Source of the DNA: JAKAWW01 sp049966775
GTDB taxonomy: Archaea > Micrarchaeota > Micrarchaeia > Micrarchaeales > Micrarchaeaceae
Assembly: GCA_049966775.1 (NCBI GenBank)
Contig: JBMFTZ010000027.1
Span: 1-12,087 of the forward strand
Reading direction: 5' to 3'
DNA length: 12,087 nt
Notes under the pieces: model-generated
The model's database searches: none
Told to the model about the DNA's origin: nothing
What the model saw: the letters and a program-made list of their open reading frames with translations, nothing else
Shown: positions 6,079-12,087 of the stretch, piece after piece
Layout of the letters: each line of letters begins with the position of its first letter
Position numbering within the stretch: the stretch's first letter is position 1
Made by a program: the position numbers and the translations under genes

Positions 6079-6639
6079 CTATTTTTGCGCAAAGGCCAGG
6101 TACGCAGTATGCCAGACCCCTTTTGTGGAAGGGCGCATGCCTGCTTCCCTTACAAGCATGTCGCGAACTATTGCTTCGATTACAAGAACATCGTGGAATT
6201 TGTACTTTTCAAGCTTTTTCACGAATGCCTTCACCTGCTCCATGTGCGGCAGGTACGCGCATATGTAGCCGTTTTGCCTGAGCGCCTTGTGGGCGTGCCT
6301 TACAACCTTGTCTGAATTAGGCATGTCTAGCGTTACCAGATCCACTTCCTTCTCTATTATGCCTTTTGAGATGTCCGCTATTTTCACTTCTACGTTGTCA
6401 AGGCCCAGCCTGTCAATGTTGCTCTGCGCTATTTTCGCAAATTCTGGCCTTATCTCGTAAGTGGTAACGTGCTTTACAAGCCTGGCTAGGGTTACTGCGA
6501 GCCACCCGCTTCCTGCGCCCGCATCTACGCATATGCTGTTCTTGCCTATTCCAGTATAGGTGATAATCATGCCTATGTCTTTGGGAAGCACTACCTGCGG
6601 ACCCCTTTTGAGGCCGCGGTAAAATTCAGGCAGGAACAT
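6079..6639 (-). CDS. trmI: TrmI-like tRNA (adenine-N1) methyltransferase lacking the N-terminal domain
   Basis: A 186-residue class I SAM-dependent methyltransferase related to archaeal TrmI, which makes m1A57/m1A58 in the T-loop of tRNA. Visible are the family entry motif KRGPQVVLPKD (11-21), SAM motif I VDAGAGSG (38-45), the TYEIRPEF acidic-loop motif (60-67), the catalytic-region LDMP (104-107) and the C-terminal WHTAYLAFAQK. Archaeal TrmI is about 250 residues, with an N-terminal beta domain of some 60-75 residues. Here the protein begins directly before the catalytic domain. An in-frame stop (6643-6645) lies two codons upstream, and GAGG (6648-6651) sits 8 nt before the ATG, so the short form is genuine. 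LDMPNS replaces the usual LDLPDP. The ATG overlaps the 3' end of topA by 14 nt. Substrate identity is inferred. Confidence 0.85.
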   Translation of the reverse strand: MFLPEFYRGLKRGPQVVLPKDIGMIITYTGIGKNSICVDAGAGSGWLAVTLARLVKHVTTYEIRPEFAKIAQSNIDRLGLDNVEVKIADISKGIIEKEVDLVTLDMPNSDKVVRHAHKALRQNGYICAYLPHMEQVKAFVKKLEKYKFHDVLVIEAIVRDMLVREAGMRPSTKGVWHTAYLAFAQK

Positions 6640-8806
6640 CTTTCACGCCTCTTTTGCCCCTCTTTCTTTGGGGTTTTGACCTCGGCTTTGCCTTTGCCTT
6701 CTGCTTGCGCGCAGGCTTCGCCTTCTGCGGCTTTTGCTGCTTTGCTTCTTCCACTTTTAATTTTACGCCAGCAACGGAAGGCCTGGGCTTGCTGGACCAC
6801 GATTTCTTCGTTATGCAGTTTGGATCGAGATCCATTTCAAACACTTTGCCGCCGCGGAAAACCTTAACTATCGGGGTGTGGCAGTATTCACACGCCTTGC
6901 CGGTGGGTATAATCCTTGAATGCTGGGGCAGCGGGTATATAGCTTTGCAGTTCGGGTAGTTCGAGCAGCTCGCAAAGATCTTGCCGGTGCGGGAGTGCCT
7001 TATCACAAGGTTGCCGCCATCAAGCGGGCACTTGCCAAGCACCACCTCGCTGGCCGCAAGGCTCTCCCTCATGTCGTTGCCTATGCCTTGCTTGTTCTTG
7101 TTGAACATCTCGAGCGCTTCCAGGAGAAGCGCCTTGCCTTCGCTTATCACCTCGGCTTCGCTTTTCCCGCCCGAAGCTATCTGCTCCATGTCGACCTCGA
7201 GCTTCCTTGTGGTCTCCTCCTTTATTATCATCTCGGCATATTTTTTGAGCACGTTATAGACGCTCATACCGAAGCTTGTGACAGTTATCAGTGAGCCACT
7301 TATGTAGCCGCGCTTGAAGAGCGTGTCTATTATCGAGGCCCGTGTGGCCTTTGTACCCAGCTTTCTCTTTTCGAGCTCTGCTATGAGCATCGCCTTCGTG
7401 TAGCGCCTGGGCGGCTTTGTCATTAGCGCATCGATAAGCACCTTCTCTATTGCCACAGGGCCCTTCTCGAATTTTGGCAGGGCGCTCTCCTTTAGCACGG
7501 CATAACCGTATATGTCGAGCCAGCCGCGCTCGAGCACGACGTAGCCGCTTGCCGCATACGCTTCGGTGCCCGCAATTGCGAGGACCTTGGCCCTGGCCAC
7601 CTTCGCATAGGGGCCAAAGCATGCCAGGAACCTCTTTGCTATGAGGTCGTAAAGCTTCTGCTCCTGCGCTGTGAGCGCTTTCGGCATTACGCCAGTAGGG
7701 TAAATGGCAGGATGCGCCTCGTCGGTCTTAGTACCCTCGTGGGGCTTGAACAGCCTGCCTTTTATGAGCATTCCTGCGCTTTCCGCATATGTGGGGTTCT
7801 TTGCCAAATCGGCTATTATGCGTTGCAACGGTATCGAAAATGGGAGCTTCTGGGATGACGTCCTCGGGTAAGATATATACGAGCGCTCATACAGCGATTG
7901 AGCTATTGCAAGCGTTGCCGATGGATCGAAATGCAACACCCTGCTTGCCTCTAGCTGCAACGAGGTGAGGTCGAACGGCGGGTAAGGGCTTGTGTACTCC
8001 TCCTTTTCCTCCACGCTCTCTATGCGCGCGTTTTGCTTGTTCTTTTCAGTTTCCGAGTATGCTTCATCTGCGATAACCTTGTCGAAGATGTTGCCCCTTG
8101 TATTGGTAAATTTTACGCCATTGATTACCGTGTATACAACCCAATATGGCTTCGGTATGAAATTCTTGATCTCCGTTTCGCGATTTGCGAGAAGCGCAAG
8201 CGTTGGCCCCTGCACGCGGCCTATGCTCAGAGGCTTGCCGTTCTGCAAGGCGCTGGAGAGCGCCCTGCTCAGGTTTATGCCCCACAGCCAGTCAAGTATG
8301 TGGCGTGCCTCTCCCGCATAGAAATTGCTCATGTCCAGTGGCAGCAAATTTTCGTAAGAATACCTTAGATCCGGGGTGGTTGTGGTTGAGAATTTCATCC
8401 TTTTAGCGGTGGCAAGCCCATGGGCTATAAAGTTTATTATATTGGTCCCTATCACTGTGCCCTCCACATCGTAGTCGCACGCGTTTATGAACATGCCACA
8501 TTTTGACGACAGGTGCTCGAACACGTCAAAATATTTCTTTGTGTAGTAGAGCGCACTGCCCACTTTGTACGATGGCACCCACTCCACGTCAAGAACGGGG
8601 TAGCCTGTCTTGCTGCCGATCTGGTGCATGGTGAAGATATGCCCCACTGCAGAGGCGACATACACTTTGGAAGAGCCGCGATCTATCGCGTAATAGCTTA
8701 CACCGCTTAGCACCTCGCGCTTCTGCGAGCCATCACCTAGTGCTATTGCTATTCTGAGCGCAACGCTCGGCTTTTCCGCTATAATAAGTGTGTCCATTTG
8801 TAACAC
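6626..8806 (-). CDS. topA: DNA topoisomerase I, type IA
   Basis: A 726-residue type IA topoisomerase that relaxes negatively supercoiled DNA by passing a strand through a transient 5'-phosphotyrosine break. Domains in order: Toprim with E11 (IIAEKPS) and D111/D113/E115 (DYDVEG); SIGRVQGPTLAL (194-205); the catalytic Tyr313 in SYISYPRTSS; the TKPPRRYT and GTKATRASIIDTL motifs (463-495); two zinc-ribbon-like segments (593-620 and 639-664); and a Lys/Ala/Arg/Pro-rich tail (about 685-720). Each zinc segment has three cysteines, with Asp at the expected position of the fourth. GTG at 8804-8806 is chosen as start because AGGGTG lies 5 nt upstream; an ATG three codons later (8795-8797) gives the more usual MDTLIIAEKPS N terminus. 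It is probably cotranscribed with the methyltransferase. Confidence 0.96.
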   Translation of the reverse strand: MLQMDTLIIAEKPSVALRIAIALGDGSQKREVLSGVSYYAIDRGSSKVYVASAVGHIFTMHQIGSKTGYPVLDVEWVPSYKVGSALYYTKKYFDVFEHLSSKCGMFINACDYDVEGTVIGTNIINFIAHGLATAKRMKFSTTTTPDLRYSYENLLPLDMSNFYAGEARHILDWLWGINLSRALSSALQNGKPLSIGRVQGPTLALLANRETEIKNFIPKPYWVVYTVINGVKFTNTRGNIFDKVIADEAYSETEKNKQNARIESVEEKEEYTSPYPPFDLTSLQLEASRVLHFDPSATLAIAQSLYERSYISYPRTSSQKLPFSIPLQRIIADLAKNPTYAESAGMLIKGRLFKPHEGTKTDEAHPAIYPTGVMPKALTAQEQKLYDLIAKRFLACFGPYAKVARAKVLAIAGTEAYAASGYVVLERGWLDIYGYAVLKESALPKFEKGPVAIEKVLIDALMTKPPRRYTKAMLIAELEKRKLGTKATRASIIDTLFKRGYISGSLITVTSFGMSVYNVLKKYAEMIIKEETTRKLEVDMEQIASGGKSEAEVISEGKALLLEALEMFNKNKQGIGNDMRESLAASEVVLGKCPLDGGNLVIRHSRTGKIFASCSNYPNCKAIYPLPQHSRIIPTGKACEYCHTPIVKVFRGGKVFEMDLDPNCITKKSWSSKPRPSVAGVKLKVEEAKQQKPQKAKPARKQKAKAKPRSKPQRKRGKRGVKDVPA

Positions 8807-8811
8807 GCTCG

Positions 8812-8817
8812 CACCCT
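8812..8817 (-). promoter_or_regulatory. Ribosome-binding site of topA
   Basis: AGGGTG on the minus strand lies 5 nt before GTG 8804-8806 but 14 nt before ATG 8795-8797. That favours the GTG start. No TATA box is evident in the 52 nt between the small membrane gene and topA, so topA probably relies on a promoter further upstream. Confidence 0.5.
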
Positions 8818-8858
8818 AATGGCGTGGGTTCCCGCTTGACACAAATCGGCCGGCGCGC

Positions 8859-9128
8859 TCACCTTTTTTGGTGGTTTGCACTTGGTCGGCTTGCACGCCG
8901 CGCTCCCGCCTTGCTCGTGCCCGTGCTTTTTGGAGCTTTGGGCATGGACTGCCCGGCCCCGGCACTCCTGCCAAGAAGCCATGCATTAGCGAAGCCCACT
9001 ATAATGGCGATTACCACGGTAGCGTAAAAAGCGGCGCTCCCACGCTGGTATATAAATATTATTATGGCTAATATTGTTAGCGCCACTGTCGCAAGCGACA
9101 ATGAGAGTGCTCTTGTCTCGTAAACCAC
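8859..9128 (-). CDS. Small two-helix membrane protein with basic C-terminal tail
   Basis: An 89-residue hypothetical protein not recognised as any family. Residues about 7-27 and 32-52 are strongly hydrophobic (Ile/Val/Ala/Leu-rich) and look like a transmembrane hairpin with a short QRGS turn. Residues 53-89 are hydrophilic, with Lys, Arg, Ser, Pro and Ala and almost no acidic residues, and are probably cytoplasmic. The only upstream start is a GTG at 9126-9128, with a weak GGT just before it. The hydrophobic pattern and collinearity with topA (52 nt downstream) support a real gene, but no homologue is known to me. A minus-strand TATA-like element near 9160-9170 (within the neighbouring plus-strand gene) could drive it with a very short leader. 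Confidence 0.55.
   Translation of the reverse strand: MVYETRALSLSLATVALTILAIIIFIYQRGSAAFYATVVIAIIVGFANAWLLGRSAGAGQSMPKAPKSTGTSKAGARRASRPSANHQKR
9047..9058. promoter_or_regulatory. TATA-like element inside the small membrane gene
   Basis: GTATATAAATAT on the plus strand (TTTATATA on the minus) sits within the coding region of the small membrane protein. In plus orientation it would start transcription near 9080 and serve the four-helix membrane protein genes at 9138 and 9505. In minus orientation it could start a topA message near 9025. Confidence 0.4.
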
Positions 9129-9137
9129 TAGACCACG

Positions 9138-9497
9138 ATGCTTATGAATACTTATTTGGTTATATTTTTAACACTTTTCGCTTCGCTGCTAGCTTCGCTC
9201 GCACAGCTTGCCTTCAAGAAAGCGCTAAAGCCAAACATATCATTCAAGGAAATAGTAAAGCTTGTAGCAAACAAATATGTGCTGATCGGTGGGGCAGGGT
9301 ACATCGCGGGGCTTGCTATATACCTGTATGCGCTATACAACGCGCCGCTTTCCATCGTGTACCCTATATTCGCAAGCACATTCATATTCATAGTCATCTT
9401 CTCAAGGCTCGTGCTAAAGGAGAGGGTCAGCAGCCTGCGCTACTTGGGCATAGGCATCGTGTTCCTTGGAATTGTAATAATTTCAATGACCATATAG
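9138..9497 (+). CDS. SMR/EamA-like four-helix membrane protein, first of a pair
   Basis: A 119-residue protein with four predicted transmembrane helices (about 4-24, 43-65, 69-90, 98-118), the size of a small multidrug resistance or half-EamA transporter. Helix 1 carries AQLAFKKA, like the GQLxxK signature of ArnE/ArnF-type flippase subunits. The membrane-embedded Glu of drug-exporting SMR proteins (EmrE Glu14) is absent. Helices 3-4 show APLSIVYP, then KERVSSLRYLGIGIVFLGIV, typical of the EamA fold. Positive charges lie almost only in loops 1 and 3, predicting N- and C-termini outside. The ATG is 9 bp from the divergent GTG of the small membrane gene; Met3 (9144) is an alternative start. The gene is followed after 7 nt by its partner. 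The substrate is unknown; a lipid-linked sugar or small amphiphile is possible. Confidence 0.85.
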   Translation: MLMNTYLVIFLTLFASLLASLAQLAFKKALKPNISFKEIVKLVANKYVLIGGAGYIAGLAIYLYALYNAPLSIVYPIFASTFIFIVIFSRLVLKERVSSLRYLGIGIVFLGIVIISMTI

Positions 9498-9504
9498 GGA
9501 TCGA

Positions 9505-9834
9505 ATGAATCGCAAGATCGAACTCATAGGCGTGCTCTTTATTTCGACTCTGCTAGGCGCAGTGGGGCAGCTTATGTTCAAATACGCGTTTGTCGACAAG
9601 CCCATGCTGTTACCGTATTTCAGCGCTGCCGTGCTGGCATATCTAGCCTCAACGGTTTTCTACTTCTATGTGCTGAGCAGGGTTCACCTGAGCTGGGCGT
9701 ACAGCATTGGCGGCCTAAGCTACATATTTACAGTAATACTTGCTGCAACGGTGCTCATGGAAAAGGTGCCTTTATTGCGATGGATTGGAGTAATAGTAAT
9801 TACCGCAGGCGTGATAGTGGTAGGCACGAGCTAA
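9505..9834 (+). CDS. SMR/EamA-like four-helix membrane protein, second of a pair
   Basis: A 109-residue paralogue of the preceding gene with four predicted helices (about 7-27, 36-56, 62-84, 90-108). It shares the helix-1 signature GQLMFKYA and the helix 3-4 pattern (HLSWAYSIGGLSYIF, then MEKVPLLRWIGVIVITAGV). It too lacks the SMR Glu14. Unlike its neighbour, its positive charges are spread over both sides (MNRK at the N terminus, SRVH in loop 2, single Lys/Arg in loops 1 and 3), so it can plausibly insert in the opposite orientation. Paired, divergent four-helix proteins usually form antiparallel heterodimers (EbrAB, ArnE/ArnF). AGGGAT just upstream is a weak ribosome-binding site, and cotranscription with the first gene is almost certain. 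Confidence 0.85.
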   Translation: MNRKIELIGVLFISTLLGAVGQLMFKYAFVDKPMLLPYFSAAVLAYLASTVFYFYVLSRVHLSWAYSIGGLSYIFTVILAATVLMEKVPLLRWIGVIVITAGVIVVGTS

Positions 9835-9852
9835 ACCATCAAACTATATGAC

Positions 9853-9872
9853 ATGATCAATGATGATCAATG
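9853..9872. repeat. Exact tandem 10-bp repeat
   Basis: ATGATCAATG occurs twice back to back (9853-9862 and 9863-9872), 18 nt after the stop of the second four-helix gene. Each unit contains TGATCA, a 6-bp palindrome. The function is unknown. Confidence 0.6.
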
Positions 9873-9875
9873 GCA

Positions 9876-9900
9876 CAGTCCATGGTACACAAGCGGACTG
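9876..9900. terminator. Weak hairpin between convergent genes
   Basis: CAGTCC (9876-9881) and GGACTG (9895-9900) form a 6-bp inverted repeat with a 13-nt loop in the 100-nt spacer between the convergent transporter and surface-protein genes. No T-run flanks it on either strand, so a terminator role is only a possibility. The rest of 9835-9934 shows no gene. Confidence 0.25.
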
Positions 9901-9934
9901 ACCGGCACAGGAACCATGCGTTGCTTCATGACAT

Positions 9935-12087
9935 TTACACGCTGCCAAAGCTCACGCTTGGCATAACGCCATTTGGCGGATCGGTGCGAGCGCGCACCCA
10001 ATAAGCATATGCGGGGGGAGCTGGGGACGGATACGCTGCAGCGTAGCCCGTATAAATTCCGAAATATGTTACCGCTTCGCTGGTTGCTGATGTGGTCGAG
10101 TATATGGAAGTATAATTAAGAAGCAGCTCTACGCTGGTCGGGGAGTTCATCACCATTGTGTAGATTATATCGCCGCCAGGGTCATAGACACCGGTTGACG
10201 TGCCTGCATTGTTGTTCCAGAAGTAGATTAAGTTGGTACCGCCATAGGAATAGCACCCTTCTAGGTATGTATACCCGTATAGATCATTCCCTTCGGGGCC
10301 GCCACTTGGGGTAGCCGTGGATGTACCTAATTGATTGCCTGCGGCTGGACCATCGTCATAAATACTACCGTAGAAGTCCCATACCGTGGGTGTAGAACTT
10401 AAAGGCGAAGGCATCGGATTAATGAATATGCCATAGTATTCACCAGTGGTTTGGCTGCACTGTATTTTTAGATAAGTTGAATAATAAGTCAGCTGGGTAC
10501 CACTAACGGAAGACCACCCAGATGGTAAGGAGGATAACCCTCCGAAGCGCTGATAATATGGGAATACGCTGGAGCCGTCATCATACTCTGCATAAGTGCC
10601 AGATAGCTGCGGTGCTTCACCAATTCCGGTAGTGCCCGAGCTGGAAAGGAGATTTGTGGACTGCGAAGCAAACCCGAGATAGAATGATGTAGTAGTGTTC
10701 TTTATCCTTACCCAGGTGATAAGCTTGCCATTGATATTGCTTTCAATCCAAGCAGGTATTATAGTGCCATTTGCATAGAAATACTCAAAGTTAGCAAAGT
10801 TGTTGTTATAGACTATATAATTTGAGAAACTGCTTTCTGTTATGTTGACCATCTGCTGCACAAAAGCACCATGTCCCACGTTCCACGAGGTAGAAAGGCT
10901 TAATTGTGTATAATAAACAATACCGGGAGGAACCGATGCGGGGGGTATACTTGCGCTTGGCATGACGCCGTCGGGCGGGTAAGCCGCATGATAGTAATTC
11001 ACTCCAACATTGGACCACAACGCCGTATACGCACCTCCACCGTCTTCAAAGTAGTCTTGCTCGATACGGTAAGCACCTGCCGGAATTGTACCACTATAGG
11101 TTGTCGCACCTTGCGTACGCCAGCCGTTGTATACATTATTTGGGTTGGATGTCCCGCCAAGCCAGTATTGCCCGCTACTAGAACCGCCCCCAGTGGCATA
11201 TCCCATAGCGATGCCGTCGTCGCCCATTCCGTAGAACGTAACAGACTGATCTGGCAAGTCTGCCCACCCCATGGTCTTTATTATCCACGAATACGCGTTA
11301 TTTGCCACTGGGGGATTTGGATATGCAGACCCACCGGAATAGCCCTCCTGATAGTTAAGTACCACATCTGGCTGGTTAGTCCCATCAACGTCTTGGGTCG
11401 TGCCGGTTTGACTTGTAACAAACTGGCCCGTGGATGATACAAATGATGCACAAGAGGATATTGTAACACCGTCCCCAAGCAAAGCAGCATAGACATTATT
11501 CTGGTAACTGGTGCTGTCACAACTGCCTGAAGAATCATAGTATATCTGATATATCAGACCTGGCTGCATTACGCTTGCGATATCGTCGTATTCGCCATAC
11601 GTACTTGAAAGCTGCGGTGCTTCGCCAGTTGGACCAGAGCTTGACATTACGCTACTTGGCATGAAATTCAAGTATATGGTCATGCTGCTGTCAGCGCCAA
11701 TGCCATTTGGCAGCTTAACCCATATTATTGTGCTTGTAGAGGTACTGCTTGCACCTGATTCTATCCATGCTGGCAATACTGTGCCCGTAGCGTCCGGACC
11801 TGTTGTAAACTCTATATTCTGCAAACCGCTTTGCTCATAACTTGAATAGCTAGCACTATCCAGGGTTATCATCTGCTGGAATGGGGCCGGAGTGGGTGAG
11901 CTTTGAGTATTATCCAGTGTAATTGCAACATACGGAACTGTGCTTGTAGACGTTGTTGTTGATGTGCTGGTTGTGGATGTTGATGTGCTTGTTGTTGATG
12001 TGGATGTGCTGGTTGTGGATGTGCTTGTGGATGTTGTGGATGTTGATGTGCTTGTTGTTGATGTGGATGTGCTGGTTGTGGATGTGC
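9935..12087 (-). CDS. Large DUF2341-type surface protein with Ser/Thr stalk (5' end outside window)
   Basis: The C-terminal 716 residues of a secreted or cell-surface protein whose start lies beyond the window. The visible part opens with 49 consecutive Ser/Thr codons, then VPYVAITLDNTQ begins a DUF2341-like domain (key stretches LPAWIESG, IIWVKLP, TIYLNFMPS and GEAPQLSSTYGEYDD). A beta-sandwich-like region follows, with AYRIEQDYFEDGGGAYTALW resembling PA14-type folds, ending in PPDGVMPS. A second module repeats the plan: DUF2341 (IIPAWIES, LITWVRIK, GEAPQLSGTYAEYDD), a lectin-like beta-sandwich (SVELLLNYTSIY, EAVTYFGIYTG), and PPNGVMPS near the stop. It is rich in Ser, Thr, Tyr, Gly and Asn and poor in Lys. 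No C-terminal membrane anchor is visible, so anchoring must be N-terminal or absent. The probable role is envelope or adhesion. Confidence 0.9.
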   Translation of the reverse strand, partial: TSTTSTSTSTTSTSTSTTSTSTSTTSTSTSTTSTSTSTTSTSTTTSTSTVPYVAITLDNTQSSPTPAPFQQMITLDSASYSSYEQSGLQNIEFTTGPDATGTVLPAWIESGASSTSTSTIIWVKLPNGIGADSSMTIYLNFMPSSVMSSSGPTGEAPQLSSTYGEYDDIASVMQPGLIYQIYYDSSGSCDSTSYQNNVYAALLGDGVTISSCASFVSSTGQFVTSQTGTTQDVDGTNQPDVVLNYQEGYSGGSAYPNPPVANNAYSWIIKTMGWADLPDQSVTFYGMGDDGIAMGYATGGGSSSGQYWLGGTSNPNNVYNGWRTQGATTYSGTIPAGAYRIEQDYFEDGGGAYTALWSNVGVNYYHAAYPPDGVMPSASIPPASVPPGIVYYTQLSLSTSWNVGHGAFVQQMVNITESSFSNYIVYNNNFANFEYFYANGTIIPAWIESNINGKLITWVRIKNTTTSFYLGFASQSTNLLSSSGTTGIGEAPQLSGTYAEYDDGSSVFPYYQRFGGLSSLPSGWSSVSGTQLTYYSTYLKIQCSQTTGEYYGIFINPMPSPLSSTPTVWDFYGSIYDDGPAAGNQLGTSTATPSGGPEGNDLYGYTYLEGCYSYGGTNLIYFWNNNAGTSTGVYDPGGDIIYTMVMNSPTSVELLLNYTSIYSTTSATSEAVTYFGIYTGYAAAYPSPAPPAYAYWVRARTDPPNGVMPSVSFGSV
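11939..12087 (-). repeat. 63-bp tandem repeat coding for a pure Ser/Thr stalk
   Basis: The sequence at 11970-12024 recurs exactly at 12033-12087, giving a 63-bp period (21 codons) that runs off the window edge. Within each unit shorter GTGGATGT/GTTGATGT pieces also recur. All 49 codons from 11939 to 12085 encode Ser or Thr, using mainly ACA, TCA, TCC and AGC. Such stalks are typical targets of O-glycosylation, and the repeat length keeps the frame if the copy number changes. Confidence 0.9.

Noticed and set aside
6591..6800. Reading frames opposite or out of frame in the 3' end of topA, rich in Lys, Ala and Arg.
   Set aside because: They are shadows of the low-complexity basic tail of topA and carry no recognisable motif or start signal.
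9860..9901. Possible C/D-box guide RNA: ATGATGA at 9860-9866 (C box) and CTGA at 9898-9901 (D box).
   Set aside because: The boxes are only about 31 nt apart, no D'/C' pair lies between them, and no terminal stem flanks them. The C box falls inside the tandem 10-bp repeat.
10904..11437. A 177-codon plus-strand frame inside the surface-protein gene.
   Set aside because: It is antisense to the two-module protein, has no family motif, and reflects the stop-poor complement of Ser/Thr/Gly/Tyr-rich coding sequence.
11939..12087. Possible CRISPR or non-coding satellite because of the 63-bp repeat.
   Set aside because: There is no repeat-spacer alternation. The repeat is in frame throughout and every codon is Ser or Thr, so it is a coding repeat.

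Overview
This window is archaeal. The evidence is an archaeal-type leucyl-tRNA synthetase, the archaeal/eukaryotic ribosomal proteins eS1 and eL21, a TATA-binding-protein domain, an archaeal TrmI-like tRNA methyltransferase, a TRAM-domain protein, TATA-type promoters (often with a TTTAAA core) and GGTG ribosome-binding sites. The very tight packing, the shortened versions of universal proteins and a large DUF2341-type surface protein with a pure Ser/Thr stalk suggest a small-genome DPANN lineage, most like the Micrarchaeota/ARMAN group. That lineage call is an inference and was not tested by any search.

Layout. (1) 83-3593, plus strand: leuS (HIGH and KMSKS motifs intact) followed after 4 nt by a HAD-family phosphatase. 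(2) 3594-5138, plus strand: a hairpin and promoter, a small TRAM-domain protein with an acidic tail, a second promoter, then the two-gene ribosomal operon uS15-eS1. (3) 5223-5917: eL21 (minus) and a TBP gene (plus) diverge from an 83-nt spacer containing one near-palindromic TATA box. The TBP gene encodes only ONE of the two repeats of normal TBP, with the DNA-contacting residues kept. (4) 5918-6078: an intergenic stretch with a TATA-like box, two short palindromes and a strong 9-bp hairpin followed by T-rich sequence. It is either a terminator region or a small RNA gene. (5) 6079-9128, minus strand: a putative three-gene run of a two-helix small membrane protein, topA (type IA topoisomerase), and a TrmI-like methyltransferase without its N-terminal domain, overlapping the end of topA by 14 nt. 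(6) 9138-9834, plus strand: two adjacent four-helix SMR/EamA-like membrane proteins, probably a heterodimer. (7) 9935-12087, minus strand: the C-terminal 716 residues of a large secreted or surface protein (49 consecutive Ser/Thr codons, then two DUF2341-plus-beta-sandwich modules). Its 5' end lies beyond the window.

Taken together, this is mostly information-processing machinery (aminoacylation, ribosome, transcription initiation, topology, tRNA modification) followed by a cell-envelope section. The most striking item is the free-standing half-TBP. It has no room for a second repeat on either side, so it should act as a symmetric homodimer or as half of a heterodimer. There is no rRNA or CRISPR array in the window, I recognised no tRNA, insertion sequence or integrase, and no gene-free stretch exceeds 300 bases.
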